Source: Hypholoma sublateritium FD-334 SS-4 (taxonomy: Eukaryota > Basidiomycota > Agaricomycetes > Agaricales > Strophariaceae). Taken from it: DNA of 64,000 nt. Every line of letters begins with the position of its first letter. The stretch's first letter is position 1. The stretch spans positions 124,001 through 188,000 of the forward strand of contig KN817528.1 in the NCBI GenBank assembly GCA_000827495.1. The letters are read 5' to 3'. Both the position numbers and the translations under genes were made by a program. The notes below the pieces were generated by a model. It was not told the origin of the DNA, did no database searches, and worked only from the letters and a program-made list of their open reading frames with translations. Positions 1-13,072 of the stretch are shown in pieces.

Positions 1-610
1 GCGATGCGGGGGGATAGGATGCATACTGGGGTGTTTGATATGACGTTTGCTAGCATAACGATAAGTCGAGGAAAAAAACAAATATATGGGAAAGACTTAC
101 ATGAGACGTGCGGACATCACGAGACGCGCCCATTGTCGAAATTGGACGCGAGCGTTTGGGCTGATTGGGTGAGTGTGGTGCCTCTTCATTGCGTAAGTTG
201 CCAATGTTGACTGAACCCGGAACTGGGGTTACTTGTGCAGACAGCGGGACGCCCGGATGAACATAGCCACCATTTTCGTGCTTGGACGGGTATTCGACTT
301 TGGCCGCGGACATTTCATGGGCGCCGGCCGATAGCGGTGGCGTGTGTTGTTGGTGGGGATGGGAATTAGTCGATGGATTTGACGAGGAATTTTGGGCGGA
401 ACGGCCCCATGCAACATGTCGAGGAATAGCAGAATGTTCCTGCTGTTGCGGTGCAGGCTCGGGCGCCTGTGGCTGAGTTCTGGCCCCATTCGTTGGCGCG
501 TACTGAAAGTTGAGGTCCTTCAGCGACGGGAGACGCAAAAAGTCATTCTGCGAGCTCTGTGGCGGCGGAGGTAGAGAATATTTGTTGTGGTGATGGTGTG
601 CAGAAGTCAT
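1..610 (-). CDS. N-terminal part of a low-complexity Q/P/H-rich protein (cut by window edge)
   Basis: The first coding exon runs from ATG at 610 down to 101 and ends at a clean GTAAGT donor after codon 170. A 51-nt intron (50-100) ends in TAG, and the second exon continues in the same phase (Q-T-S-Y-Q-T-P-Q) to base 1, so the gene extends beyond the window. The visible 186 residues are low complexity, rich in His, Pro, Ser, Gln and Asn, with one short hydrophobic motif (FLRLPSLKDLNF, about residues 24-35) of the kind seen at the start of fungal transcription regulators. No DNA-binding or catalytic domain is in view, so I assign no function. The splice phase and open frame make a real gene likely; its identity depends on sequence outside the window. 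Confidence 0.6.
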
Positions 611-2641
611 GGGAGACGAGTGGATCGGCCCAACGAGATACTGAGATCAGAAGAGCCTCGTTTTGAATCTGGAGTTTGTGAGGTCTATCTCCCGATGGCT
701 ACCGATCTTTGACGGAGCGGCCGAGGGCAGAACACCTGAACGGGTGTGTGTGTGGCCTGTGGGGACGCTGTGAACGGCGAGGAGACGGTGGCCAACGATG
801 GGAGGGGAGTTAGTGATGGGGAGGAGGAGAAAGCTGACGGGCACTGCCTGGATCTCGCAGAAGCGGAGTTCGAATATCCGATGCTTCGCGCCAAATCGGG
901 TCATTCCTGACCAAAGCCGCATGTTCTCATCTGCCAGAACCAAGCTATCGGTGATCCCATCGTACTTAGGTAAAAATGACACAGATCCCTCCTTCCCCGT
1001 CCACAGCCTGCCCCGCCGTCCTCTCCTCCTCTACCCCGCTCACCGCACAGCCGCACCCCCAAGTATTCCTCCAAAATTCGCCTTTTCGTCGACACCCTCC
1101 ACGTGGGGATGGGACCATGTGTGCCTGACCAGGGTCAAATGCATCAGTTTGAGTCTTTGAGATCATTCTTAGATGCATGTTCGTGATGGATTCCTCCGAA
1201 TCTGTCTTTCAAGATTCCAGAATCCACCCAATCCCCACCTCCTCCCAGCTCTCTCCGCATTTCCGCTTCCAAATTTCAATTCAACTCCCAGCGATACGCT
1301 TCCTTTTCACGCTCTGCCCATATTTTATCGAGTTTGCCGTGGTCGTGGGCACTGGGCCGTCAATTCATTACCGTGCGACCACGCCTCCGCGGCTGCTTCA
1401 TCGATAAGAACTACGTAGATTGGCTCTAAATTAGCCTCTCCCTTCAGATTTAGTCCTGCGATGTCCCGGCCATCTGTGTTACCGGCCGAGCGGTAATGGT
1501 GTAATGGGCACCACGCCCCTAGAATGGCGAGAGTGCGCAATACCCGGCGCTCGCGGATCCCCCACTACTATCGCGCGCGCAACGAGACGACGCGCGACAT
1601 GATATAAAAAACTGACCCGACATAAAATGCAAGCAACGATGTGCCCCGCAGCTCTACACCCATGCGCCTGCATATATCCACGCCTTGGTTTTATGCTTCG
1701 TGCCAACCCGGCAACACAGCAATCCATTACATAAAACAATTACAGATAATCGATGTCATTATTCCTCTCACTTGGGCAAGTCCCCGCCAGGCTTTCGGCG
1801 CGTGTGGATATGTGCGCTCTGAGATGCGGACCACGGGACCGCACGCACCCAGGCGTCTTCAGTGGCACGCCAGCATCCGTTGTCCCGTAACCCGTCTCGT
1901 TTCCTTTATTGAAGCTTCCTTTTCCAGAAACCGGGCAGCCCTTCACTGCGCGCGTCACGGTGTCCCACAGGCTTTTTACCACACCGTCTGCTGCACACAT
2001 AATAATGACGACTGCCTCGACATATTTACTCCCATCGCACCCTCGTATCTCGCACTTATCTCTGCCTAATCGCACGATGGATTACCCATCGGCCACGGCC
2101 GTACGCGGGTCCTTTCATCTCTACCTCCGTATGGCATACAAAGACGGATATATACCGCTGAACAAAGGATAACACAGCCAGGATCATGGGATCGATGATG
2201 AATCCAGCTATCCCATCTATTGAATCGGGGAAACGCGAAATTGTTGTGTGGAGCTTGCGCGAAGATGGCCCAACGCCCGCACGTATATATAGCGCATTAT
2301 TTTGGTGTACATCATCTTGTACGATGGAAGAACATACAGTACATATGCCAATTCCAAACATGTGGTCTTGAACTCTGAGATATAATTACATTTAAAGTAC
2401 GCCCTACGTCGCGCCCTGATACAGAATATTTCCACACTCCCACACTTGAATCAGGCCAGTCATGCGGCCGGAACGGCGCCTCGACCCTCGGACGCATTAT
2501 TTTTTCCTGGCGTGCAGCCGCTGGGTCCGCGGAGCAGTCATTTAACGCTTCAAATTTACAACTTACTGTAGTGTATGACGTCCAGCGCATGGCATGGGAA
2601 ACAGTACAGCGCGAGTTCAGCTGCAGGCAAAGGCGTAAATT
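611..2641. other. Intergenic stretch, no supported gene
   Basis: Short open frames occur on both strands (the longest about 140 codons at 1641-2069) but none extends through plausible introns or shows a family motif, and opposite-strand frames overlap freely. It holds a short GT run near 745, a pyrimidine-rich stretch near 985-1080 and GC-rich patches around 1500-1600. It probably contains the promoter and 5' leader of the leftmost gene and the 3' region of the next one. Confidence 0.5.
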
Positions 2642-3591
2642 TTAGCCTATCAAACACGCCGCGGCGAGCACCGACGCACCTTTTAAATTTGGGCTATAAT
2701 TCTCTGTGATCTGGCCGCTGGGCGAGATATAGCGGGAATACCCCTTCTCCGCCCCAATCCAGTAATACGACGACTGGTCAGGGTTGTGGAAATAGATGCT
2801 TCCGTCACTGACAACAAGTTCGTCGTGAGCGACAGCAGAAATACACCGGGCCACGAGCGCGACGCACCGGTTCCTATAGTGGTATGGACGGGGATCGCCA
2901 TCCTCCCAGAATACCAGCGCCTTGTACATGCTCGGGGCGTCGCTTCCAAACGCATGGCGGCAAAAATAATCGCCCTGGATGCCGACAGTTGAATGAAGGC
3001 GCGAAGACAAAACCGCATCAGCACCCCGCAAGATTATTCGTCCTTAACCCGCACCACCGGTGCACTTACCTTGCGGTTGACGCCGCGACTGAGACACGGA
3101 CCGTAGTTGTTCAGAGAGAAGCCGTGCTGAACGGACCCCATTTCTTCGAAATAGTCGGGATCGGCGCCGATATCCTGCCAGTCATACTCGAGGACATAGT
3201 CGTCACTCATATACCCCTCCGCATCTTCATCCATGAATATTTCTTGTTCCAAGTCAGAACCTGCGACAACGTTGTCGAGTTCGTCGTTGAGCTCGGTCTT
3301 AGCCGTGACTTCAGCCTTCACATCGGCCTTGTCGTCAGGTTGGTACCCAATGGCAAGATCCTGGAAAGACTGGAGGACGCCAGGTTCTTGCTTGATTTCA
3401 GGCGAGTAGTCAGATTTCAACTGCATAAGGAGGTTGTTTCTGATGACAGTTTTTGTGGAAATTGGGAGAAGGGTAGGACCTCTTATAAGAGGTACTGATA
3501 GCAAGACATGTGGGTCAATGTGAGACACAGAATTCTGATTCTTTTGGTGAAATAAAAATGAAGAGGTGTTGAACAATAAACTATACACCAT
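2642..3591 (-). CDS. Acidic hypothetical protein, two exons
   Basis: Exon 1 ends at 3070 with a GTAAGTG donor. A 95-nt intron (2975-3069) follows, and exon 2 (2642-2974) continues in phase 0 to TAA. The ATG at 3591 gives 284 residues, but an internal ATG at 3426 gives 229 residues and may be the true start, because the upstream frame is AT-rich and hydrophobic without a clear signal peptide. The middle is strongly acidic (many Asp/Glu, for example DEDAEGYMSDDYV). The C-terminal third is a compact Cys/Tyr/Trp-containing segment (HAFGSDAPSMYKALVFWEDG and onward) that looks folded. I do not recognise the family. A single-copy fungal orphan or a regulatory protein are both possible. Confidence 0.55.
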
Positions 3592-5068
3592 GCTTGGACC
3601 CAGGGCCTTCCATGGTATTCCACTGCAATGTATTATCGGCGATCAAGGAATAGGCGCCCGACGCTAAGAAATCATTGCCGTGCAATCAGTTGACGTCATC
3701 CGTTCGCAGCTATCACTGGCATCAAGTCCTATCGAGTCCTGGCCTCCAATGTCAAGCACGGAGAAATGGCAAGCCTGCCATGACCCCTTTGTAGAAAGAG
3801 ATTTCAAGCGGCGCGGAAAAGTTAATTCAGTGAACGCGGACTCAATTGTTTGGGTGAGCCCTATGAGTGGCGTATGCCATACACATCCTGGTTGAACATT
3901 AACCACAAGCCGTACGCGGCCAGCTGGACAACTTACAAGGGTGTTCACAGAGAAATTCTAGGCTCAGTATGTTCTTAGTCCTCTTCTTAGACTGAAGCAA
4001 TCGATCTTATTAATATAATGCTCTAGTGCCCCTCCCCCACTGGCCCCACCCAACCATCTGGTCTTTCGGCGAAAAAATGATGAAGGGGGGAGATAGTAAT
4101 GAAAATGACACTTACTTATATTTGATACGCACAGAGGTTCTCATTCGTGAACCCTTGGTGAACCCGAGAACTCGCAGTTTCATCAGGCTCCCCGTTGAGT
4201 CGCGGTCTATAATTAGAGTTCGCGGCGGTTTTATGCATCATCAAACTGCGGAGGTCAGTCATGCCCAAAGCGACGGCAAGATATCTCCGCAATATTGAGG
4301 GCAAGAAGCTCCTTTCTCCGACCTTGCGAGCAAGGTTCGCTGTCATCACAAATATGTAGGTTAGAGAATATATTTGAGGGTAGCAGATTTGATTTTCAAG
4401 CAATCCTCAAGCCGGCCTGTGTGATTAGCTTGGTCAAGGTCCAATAGGGTGTGATTTTTACAGGTTTTCCTCAAAGGGGGAAATTATCGCATTCTAAGAT
4501 CAATTTTGTACGCAAACGTGTACTTGTATATGGCAAGAAAATACCCAGAGATACTCAGTCAATATTCGCGCGGTCGCCCGGGACACGTCCTGGGTGGCCG
4601 CCGCCGCAGCTTTATCGCCACACAGCCTAACACAAGCTAACACAGCATGCCGCAGTATGAAGGCTCCGAAATGCGAGAGTCCGCCCCCACAGAGCCCTAC
4701 AGAGCCCCACAAGCGGTGCGAACTGTCGCATTTATGTTGTTACCGGCCCGGTTTCTGGGCGCTAATATGATAATCCCGGTGCGATCATTGGCTGGGTGGT
4801 CAGCGACTTGTGACCGATGTGACGACCGATGCCCGTTGTGCAACCCCCATTGAAGCGCCCAGCCGCCAAGCATGTCCCCGCCATCGAACTTAGCGCGTTC
4901 AACAACACCCTCATCCGCCGATTAAAATTTAAAATTTCCCGATGATACGACGTCTCGCATTCCACTCCTCCGCAGCAGGCCACCTGTAGCTGTATAAGAT
5001 GCCTTGGATTTGGGACTTTCAAACATACCTACTCCCGACTCAGCCCTCTCCCGCCCTTTCCCTTCACA
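3592..5068. other. Intergenic stretch with promoter of the dioxygenase gene
   Basis: No coding region is supported here; open frames are short and unconnected. A TATA-like TGTATAAGAT lies near 4990, and the 50 bases before the ATG at 5069 are pyrimidine-rich (CCCGACTCAGCCCTCTCCC and on), the usual look of a basidiomycete transcription start and leader. The rest is AT-rich and unremarkable. Confidence 0.45.
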
Positions 5069-6490
5069 ATGCACTTCATATCCGCCATCATTCCAATCCT
5101 CGCCCTAGCTGGTTCAGTCTCTTCTCATCCCGGCGAACTTGAAGAGCATGGGACCCCAGCCAAACGGGAGTTCCTTGGCTTTGCGGAACGATCAATAGCA
5201 GGTTGTAAAGACCAGCTCGTTGCCAGAGGGCACGAAAAGCGCGCCATCGCACGTCGTACTGCTCTCGCTGAAAACCTTCGTCGAAAGCGTGGCCTGCCGG
5301 TCAAACGTGATCTTGCGTCGGTCCTGGCCACCGACCACAAGTCAAATGCAACTGGCCTCACTGCCAACTCCACCGCGGCGGAAATCTTCACCGGATCACT
5401 CAACTGTGTTCTCCAGCCTGAGGTCACCATCGGACCTTATTGTACGTTTCTTCGACTATCTTTAAAACTATGCTAATTATACTATCTATCTTGAAGGGGT
5501 CAGCGGTGAATTGATCCGTGCCAACATGATTGAGGAGCAGGAGGGTGTCCCTCTTTACGCCGATATCCAGATCATCGACGTCAGCACTTGCGAGCCAATC
5601 TCAGATGTTTATTTGGACGCCTGGCACGGTTCGTACTTGACGAAATATTTAACTCGCTCATACTAATTAAACATATTCTGCAGCCAACTCTACCGGTGTC
5701 TATTCCGGCGTAGTTGCTAGCGGTAATGGCAATATGAACGACGCGTCAAACATCGTGAGTAGCAGGCTGTGATCGTGGAAGTACGCCTTTCTAAAGAGCA
5801 CTTTACAGAATGCAACCTTCCTTCGTGGAATCACAAAGACTGACTCAAACGGTGTTGCCTACTTCGAGACCCTCGTCCCCGGACATTACACTGGACGAGC
5901 CAGCCACATGCATGTTATGGCTACCCTCAACGCGACAGTGAATTCAAATAACACTCTGCTGGGCGGCCATGTATCCCATGTTGGACAGGTAATTATAACT
6001 GACATCTATTCATTCCCGACCCAAACTGAACTGCCATCCATCATTCCAGGTCTTCTTAGATCAGGATCTTCTTACCTCTGTCGGCACCGTCTCCCCCTAC
6101 TCGACCAACACGCAAGATGTCACCCTCAACAGCGCCGACACCATCCTCGCAGAAGAAGCCGCCTCCATGGACCCCTTCCTCCAATATGTCCTCCTCGGCA
6201 GCGATGTCTCAGAGGGAGTTCTTGCCTGGATCTCCATTGGTATCGACTCCACGCAGAACTACACCACCTCCGCCGCGGCGACCTTGACCGACCATGGTGG
6301 TGTTGCCAATGCCAACAGTGGCGCCGGAGGAATGGGAGGATCACCCCCAACTGACGGCAACAGCACCACTCCTTCCAATAGCACCGCCAGTAGCAGTGCT
6401 TCAGCCGCAGCTGCTTCCTCGTCCTCGTCCGCCAGCCAGAACGGTGTATCAGCCCTCCTTGGATTGTTCGCTTTCGTGTGGGCTATGTAA
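5069..6490 (+). CDS. Secreted, probably GPI-anchored intradiol ring-cleavage dioxygenase
   Basis: Five exons (5069-5441, 5497-5628, 5684-5754, 5809-5988, 6050-6490) join in phase into 398 residues. Residues 1-19 are a signal peptide (hydrophobic ALAGSVSS then HP), followed by a basic region with KR sites. The core carries the four iron ligands expected for intradiol dioxygenases (protocatechuate/catechol type): a Tyr in TGVYSG, a Tyr in PGHYTGR, and the two His of SHMH. The tail is Ser/Ala/Thr-rich and ends in a hydrophobic segment (LLGLFAFVWAM), the pattern of a GPI-anchor signal. Known members open catechol-type rings between the hydroxyls using Fe(III) and O2; extracellular fungal forms are linked to breakdown of lignin-derived or host phenolics. 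The exact substrate cannot be read from sequence. Confidence 0.9.
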
Positions 6491-6718
6491 ATTTGAAGTA
6501 TCGTAATTGCATCTAAATTATAGCACAAGCTACATACTTGCATAATTGTAATACAACTTGGAGATAAGTACAACTTCCGACTCCGAGAGATTCCAAAGAG
6601 ATTCATCTATATTTGTCACGAATTGTTGCTATGACTGAGTGAAGGCTTGTTGAGTATGCGATAATGCCCATGTTCGTGCATAATTGATCAACTAGCGGCT
6701 TTCGACCACACCACCATC

Positions 6719-7343
6719 ATGTCCGAAGCACCTCAGACCGACGTTTCGCGCCCGTCTGCTCTTCCTACGGCCAATTTCCTACAGCGGTCGGGAACCGGAT
6801 CCCAAGTCCTGTTAGATCAGAACTCTGCTGAGTACCTGGACACAATCGAAGAGGAATGGAACAAGAAAGTCGACATGGAGGTCGAAATTCTCGTCGACGG
6901 AATGGTTGACCTCGTCAGTTTGGCATCCGTAAGAGCATACCGTCTCGTTTCTCTCCTATCATTGAGATGTGGTCCCATATTATCTTAGATCGTCGATAAA
7001 GACAAATTCCGCATTGCACAAGAATCCTTCCAAGCTGAATCGCGTACAGAATCTATGGTACCCATCACATTTTCGAGTGCTCGTCATGTCAAACTAATTC
7101 TGCTATTAGATACGTGCTGCGAATTCATTGCTGTCCATAACACATTCCATGAAATTACTATTACTTCTCTCAGACGAAGCACAGATTGCTCACCGGCGAG
7201 ATGCAGAGCTCAAGGTCATCCAAGAGGAAAGAGAAGACGCGAAAGAGAAGGTCGCCAAACTTCTGGATGATCTTCTTAAGAAACCAAACGAGCAGCCTCT
7301 CAAAGCACCTTCCTCCCCCAAATCGTCAGAATCAAAAAGGTGA
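6719..7343 (+). CDS. MED22: Mediator complex subunit 22 (Med22/Srb6, Surf5 family)
   Basis: Three exons (6719-6928, 6989-7057, 7110-7343) give 170 residues, close to the usual size of this family. The core shows the family hallmarks: an N-terminal helix with EEEWNKKVDMEVEILVDGMV, then KDKFRIAQESFQ and the conserved RAANSLLSITHSMKLLLLL helix, followed by a charged coiled-coil tail. Med22 is a small head-module subunit of Mediator in the nucleus and helps couple activators to RNA polymerase II. The gene lies 228 bp downstream of the dioxygenase on the same strand, with its own CT-rich leader. It is convergent with the membrane-protein gene that ends at 7484. A housekeeping gene with nothing unusual. 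Confidence 0.9.
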
Positions 7344-7483
7344 ATCAATCAACGCGTGTAATTCAATCTGCCTCGACGAAATAAATCCACTGCTCGACGG
7401 TACGCTCTTTTCCCAATAGAAGAATATAGATATACAACATACACTAATATACAGATTACATGCAGCAAATTCAGATGCGAAAC

Positions 7484-9066
7484 TCAATCTTCGTTAGATC
7501 CATCGTCTACCGACAACACCCTTCTAACTGCGTCTTCCTCCAATTTCTTGGCCCGAATCCTTCCCTCCCGCAATCTATCCAGTCCCATTTGGATGCTCTT
7601 CATATGCACCTCGACTGGGACCGTGTCTCCGATAAGATCTGGCGCCGCGACCCGCTCTCGCATGTCCTCCATATCTTCGCTCATCGCTCGCAGGGTTTGC
7701 AAGGCAGCGACGACATGCACAAGAGCCTGCTGCCTGTAGGTCCCTAGTCCTTTCAAGAGCCCCAGATGATAGTCAACGTTCCTCAAGGACTTGCGATTCC
7801 CGCCTAACCGAGTCCAAAGGTCCTCAAGTAGATCGGATTTGGCAGACGAGATGGTCGAATCTTCGCGAGCTACAATTTCATGCAGTGTAGCGAGGCGCTC
7901 TTCGAGATTGTTCAGATTGTGGAGGCTGTGCTCCGCCTCTAATATCAATCGTTCCATGTTAACTGAAAGGACGTTCATCGCTTCGTCGAAAGTTTTCATG
8001 ACGACTTCGTTGGTTTGCTTTCTTGGACTTTTCCATGTCACTATACGCTTGATCGACCAATGGGACCCTTCTTCCGCCCGCGCGCTTTCAATTGATTGGA
8101 GAGCATAGTCGTTAACGGCCATGATACTGAAGCATATATATGTCATCCAACAACATGAGATACAGCAAACAGGACCACTCACTTGTCGACAGCTCCACCA
8201 ACTTTGGAGGTTAGTTTTTGCAAACCTCTAGCCGTCTTCTTGGCATCGTCGATAAACTCGGATAACGAACTTGTAAGGCTGTCCCTGGCCTTCAAATCAC
8301 TGACGTGCACCCGCGCTAGCAGATCTGATGTCGCCATTTCCGCTTTCTTAATCTCCAAAGATAAACCCGACCCTCCCGCTGAATCCGTCAATAATTGCTC
8401 GAACGACTTGCTCTGAACGTTCATGAGCGTCGAGTAGTCTGCCCATTTAGGCTTCATGATGTTACCGGAAAGATCTATGGGCGCGTTCGTCCAGGTACGG
8501 CATACAGGCAATCTGGAAAATCCGGGGATGATGCAGACAGGTGAAAAGGCCTTATAGAGACTTTGCGTGATGTACCCTGCCATTAAAGACAGAATAAATA
8601 AAGACAGGAAGATGGATAGGGGAAGGCGTAGATAATGAAGAGCATTCATGACCAAGTGCTTGGTGTATTCAGCCACAAATTTGGTCCCTGCCCACACGCC
8701 GTCCAGCACGGCTTGCCAGATTTCAGGAGGCTGCTGAGCAGGCTCCGGGCGTGATAATCTAGAGGGAATGGGGGTATTGTCTTTTCGAGCCGTATTCACG
8801 GCCTGGCCCTTTCTTCCAGCGCGTTTGCGTGGCGACAATCGAACACTATCAGCCAATGTGCTGGATGCTCGTGCGTTGACCTTCCGATATGACCTTCGTC
8901 GCGAATCTTCCTCTGCGTGGTAGTCGATCCACTCATCGTCATCTTCGCTTGCGCGCCTTTCTGACGACTCTGTCTCAGAAATATATTCGTTTTCGCGTTC
9001 GCGTATAACGCCTGTCATCGGATCAGCCTTGCCTGTACGGGGTTGGGCTGCAGGTTGTTGTGTCAT
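7484..9066 (-). CDS. Single-pass membrane protein with long coiled-coil region, unknown function
   Basis: Two exons (8183-9066 and 7484-8126) joined by a 56-nt intron give 508 residues, phase-consistent. Residues 1-110 are charged and disordered with SR/RK clusters and an acidic patch (EDDDEWIDYHAEEDS). One transmembrane segment lies at about 147-167 (PLSIFLSLFILSLMAGYI). The remaining 340 residues are mostly amphipathic helix, suggesting coiled coils in the compartment beyond the membrane (for example around LEERLATLHEIVAREDSTI). No catalytic motif is visible. The layout (basic nucleoplasm-like N-terminus, one TM helix, coiled coil) is compatible with an inner-nuclear-membrane or ER tether, but that is inference from architecture only. 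It is convergent with MED22, about 140 bp apart. Confidence 0.75.
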
Positions 9067-9541
9067 GATGAAAGACAGAAATGCTTTCGATTAGGCTTAT
9101 GAATGGTTTTTCAGGTCGTGAAACGACAACGTTTGGAACATGAGGAGTCAGGACCACGAGGTCGCTGGCAAGTGAAACGTGATGATTCCAAGATTTGAAT
9201 AGCTTGATGCCATCGGATGTAATTCGGGCCGCCCCATCGACGAGGAAAGAAAGAGGAAAGAAAGAGGAAGGCAAAAGGAGAGCATGAGGACAGTCACAGT
9301 AAATTCGATACTTGGTTGTTACACAAGTAGGATTCCTCCCTGGAAAAGGAGTTTATATTTTTTACTTACCGTCACCCACTGACACTGTTCAGATATTCTA
9401 CTCGGAATCGAGCCATTGAACACGCATTAAACATTATGATTATCGACTGGTGACATGGAACAAATAATCAACTGTTCGTTACTCTAATCATAATATGCAA
9501 ACCAAAGTACAAATACAATAGAAGAAAAGTGCCTTGATTGT
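9067..9541. other. Short AT-rich intergenic stretch
   Basis: Holds the leader of the coiled-coil membrane protein (purine-rich GAAAGAAAGAGGAAAG near 9245, i.e. CT-rich on its coding strand) and the 3' region of the OPT gene. No coding signal seen. Confidence 0.4.
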
Positions 9542-12500
9542 TCACTCTACAATTACCGCACACCTGTCGTAGTTGCCTATGTAAAAAGTGTGCAGGTGAG
9601 TTCACTGGTGATACGAAATATATTTTTACTCACCATTTTGGTTAGCACCCCACCTAAGGAAATAAAAATAATCAGCCAGAGACTAGAGTCATGTCGCGGA
9701 AGAGAATCTAACCATTGCGGGAACAAGTGGGAGTTTCCAGCTGCGCCGAAAACCGCGAAAGACAGTAAGAAGACCATAACCTACAGACAGCCATCATTAA
9801 TGTCGTGAAGCTGATGCTTTAAAGAAGCCATGCGCACCTGTGTTCCACCGTCGAGAGCAGCGGCAAGAACGTAGTTGTACTTGACGAACCATCTGGGGTA
9901 GCGAGTGCGTAGATACCACTGGGAAATGTACGCGATCGAGAAGTAAGAGAAGATCGACGAGTTGATGCCGACGCAGAGCCATCCGATGTAGTAACTGTAA
10001 ATCTTGATTAGAGAACGAGGCATAGCGAAAGACTCGGGGACATACCAGATCAATGGGGTGTAGAGGTAATCCGTGCGGAGCTTAGGCCAAAGCTTGTACA
10101 TAATCCAGAAGGGAACGGGGACCAAGAATCCAAGCAGGTAGGCCCAGGCAACAAACTGGTACCGTTTGCCGATAGCAAATAGTTCGTGACTGACAATTAA
10201 GTTGTGTGTAAGAAATGCAATAGCCTCAACCATTCAAATAACCATTTACCTCAACCCTCCCCATGCGATCGCTTGAGAATTGTACTGCTGAGGTTGTTGT
10301 CCTGACCAGATGTTTGTACCTTCCACAGACAAGAGAATCGGTGCTTGGTTGTCAATAATAGAATTCATCAAAACTGAGACGCTGTATTAGCATGTCAATT
10401 GCTCCAGAGACAAACGGGTCACGAACTGAAGTTCAAAATCGCTCCAAGCAATGTTCCAACGATCTGGGCGGTGAAGGCGGCGCGAGGCGGAACTTTGGTG
10501 TCTGTATACCAATAATTTGATTATTTAAATGATCAAAACAAAAACAAAAAAACAAAGAGACTAACACTGCGCAATCTTAAGGTCGCGCATCAACAATTGT
10601 GCCTGGGTCACGGAGTCTATCACCGCGGTCAGTCTCGAAACATCATTATATGCAACTAGAAGCTCACTGTAGCCGAAAAGGACGAAGTACATATTGGCCA
10701 TTGGCTTTCCAGGGTGAAGGAAACCTCCAATCATCTGCATTACGGTGAGTATTGCGGTATTATCAAGAAAACGAATTCTGTTTACCTGTATGAACGGCTG
10801 GATGATAAGTCCAAGGCCGGTCATTGCATACAGAACACCGAAGAATAGAATGGATATCACGGCCAGAATGACACTGATCAGGAAGCCCCACCTTCACAAA
10901 ACAGGTCAGTCTGTGTTTTTGGACAAAATTTAAGGCATACCAAGGAAGCGTCGAATCGGTCTTGTAAATGATGACTAGGGCCATGAGAACGGAGATTGCT
11001 AAACAAACAATGTACCAGCTATTGGGCGCATCGGGATACTGTATATGACCGGTAAGTAAAGTTGATATGCGAAGGGGATTTTAGGAACTAGCCTTAAGCA
11101 TCTCGCGGTAGTGTGGATCGAGGGATTCGTCATTTTTTATTGCTTCGACGTCACGCATACCATTGTCTTGCCAGAATCTGATGTTGAAGTTTTTCCACAG
11201 TGCCCGAATACCGGAGGGTGTAGCCCAGTTCCATGCTCCCTTCAAGTCATCGAAATTCCAAATTAAAAGATGAGTAAAGGTGGCGCCCATTCCCAAATTG
11301 GTGGTCAGTAATTGAACAACCCAGGTTGCGGCATAGAATGGCTATACGACTCGTCAGAAAGCAGCCTACAGCGGACACAGGGATGAAAACTTACCAATCC
11401 TTGCTCTGCCAGTAGCGTTTTATCCACCTCAAATTTGTCGTTTAGAATAAGCAATTGATCATAAACGGAACCGTTCGGGTAAAAGAGCTCTTGCGACAAC
11501 TGTGAATATAATGGAAATTTGAGCAGATATTAACGTAAATGAAAAGGAAGAAAGCTCACGAAAGGCAAGCTTTTGGCTTGCCATATATTCCCGTAATAGA
11601 CACCCACAAAGACGACACTAGCTCAGTAAGTATGGTCAGTTTCTATTTCTATTAATATGGAAATCTACTGCGGATTGACTTACACGCATAGGATGTAGCC
11701 GACTAAGTTGGAGAACTGGGCCTTCAAAGGGATAGCCATCGGATTGACACCTTGATAAACGTTAACATATGCCCACAAGGTAGCGGTGAAAATTTCCTGC
11801 GTGTGACTCTTACCTCCTGAAATGTATTGCCAATCGAAGCATAACGACAATATTCCCAGACCTTCATTTCCGTTGGAACCACCAAAGATACGGGTGAAAT
11901 CCGTAGAGCGCTGATCAGCGAGGCAGAAAATGGAGAATCCAGTGAGAAGAGGGAAGATCCACTCGGGGAAGAGCTCCCAGACAAAGATTCTGTTAAGCAA
12001 GCTTGTATAAGCGAGTCACAAGAGTACTTTCTTCAACTGAACTTACGCAAAGAAGGCGAACCAAAAAAGACGGAGCCTCTTTTTGGCCGCTGTTGCATCC
12101 TCGAACATGGCATCAAACATGGAGACAAGGGGCAGAACACCAGGGTAGAGCATCTTGGAGGGGTAAAGAAGTACGGCTGTGATTTATCGTAAGACAAGGT
12201 CACCATACTTTATGAGATGAACTTACGTCGTAGAAGACCACCAATTCCATATCCTATGGCAAACGTTCAGACGACTATTATGGTACATGGAACTTTATTT
12301 ACCTAGTAGCTGACTCGAGAATAAAAGGCTGTCAGAAATGTTAATTAGCACGGTCCATATTTTACAATGCTTCACATCATTCGTAACGCACAAGATACTC
12401 GCGGCAGGGTTCGGGTTGATATTGTAGTATAACCGTTGTACAGCAAGAACCTCGGTCCCAAGTGCAGAGTTTGCAGCCGCACTGGCCATAATAACGATGA

Positions 12501-13072
12501 GCGCATTTTCCTTTTTGTTGAATGGGTGCTAAACAAAGAAATATCATCAGGAGTCTGAAGACAAAGTGTCGCGGGCATTGCACCTACAGGGTTGAGCCAA
12601 CGGAATATTCCGCGAGACGGAATCAGGTTTTCCCAGGCAACGCCTAGAACGTAAGAGATAATGGCCAGAAACATGGTCGACACAGAGACAGTTTGCTGGA
12701 GATAACTCAGCAGGGGCATAGGAGCCTCTGTATTGGATTCAACACACCGGTTTGAAATAGTAAATCTCCGCTAAACAAGACTGCCTGTGAGGGGTGATGA
12801 TGGAAATGGAGGATCTGGAACATACCAAGTACACCCCCAAATGTTGAGAGGCCCAAACCAATGAGGAACGCCCGGATTGTCCAGCAGTTCAACGTTGGGT
12901 CATCGTGGAGACTGACGACATGCGTGGCAATATCCCGTTCACTCTCGAGGACTCCGAAGTTGCTGTCGCTATCCTCGGAAACGACGTCGATATCCTTGGA
13001 CTCATTCTTTTCGTCCAGAGAACCAACCTGCTTCTCGTAGTCGCTGATGTTCTGAGGACTGAGCTCCGACAT
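9542..13072 (-). CDS. Oligopeptide transporter of the OPT family, many small exons
   Basis: Start at 13072 (MSELSPQNISDYEKQ), stop TGA at 9542-9544. The coding region is broken into many exons of 20 to about 330 nt by introns near 50 nt. I checked several junctions by phase: IYYFKP joins QTVSVSTMFLAII, LDGGTQ joins VMVFLLSF, and a 20-nt exon (9634-9653) completes FPQWWGANQN. The acidic cytosolic N-terminus is followed by repeated hydrophobic segments. Family signatures include GKRYQFVAWAYLLGF, GINSSIFSYF, RTRYPRWFVKYNY and the terminal WWG. OPT proteins import small peptides, glutathione or metal-siderophore adducts by proton symport at the plasma membrane; which substrate applies here cannot be told. 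It is divergent from the PX/PB1 gene, with 1.6 kb between them. Confidence 0.9.
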
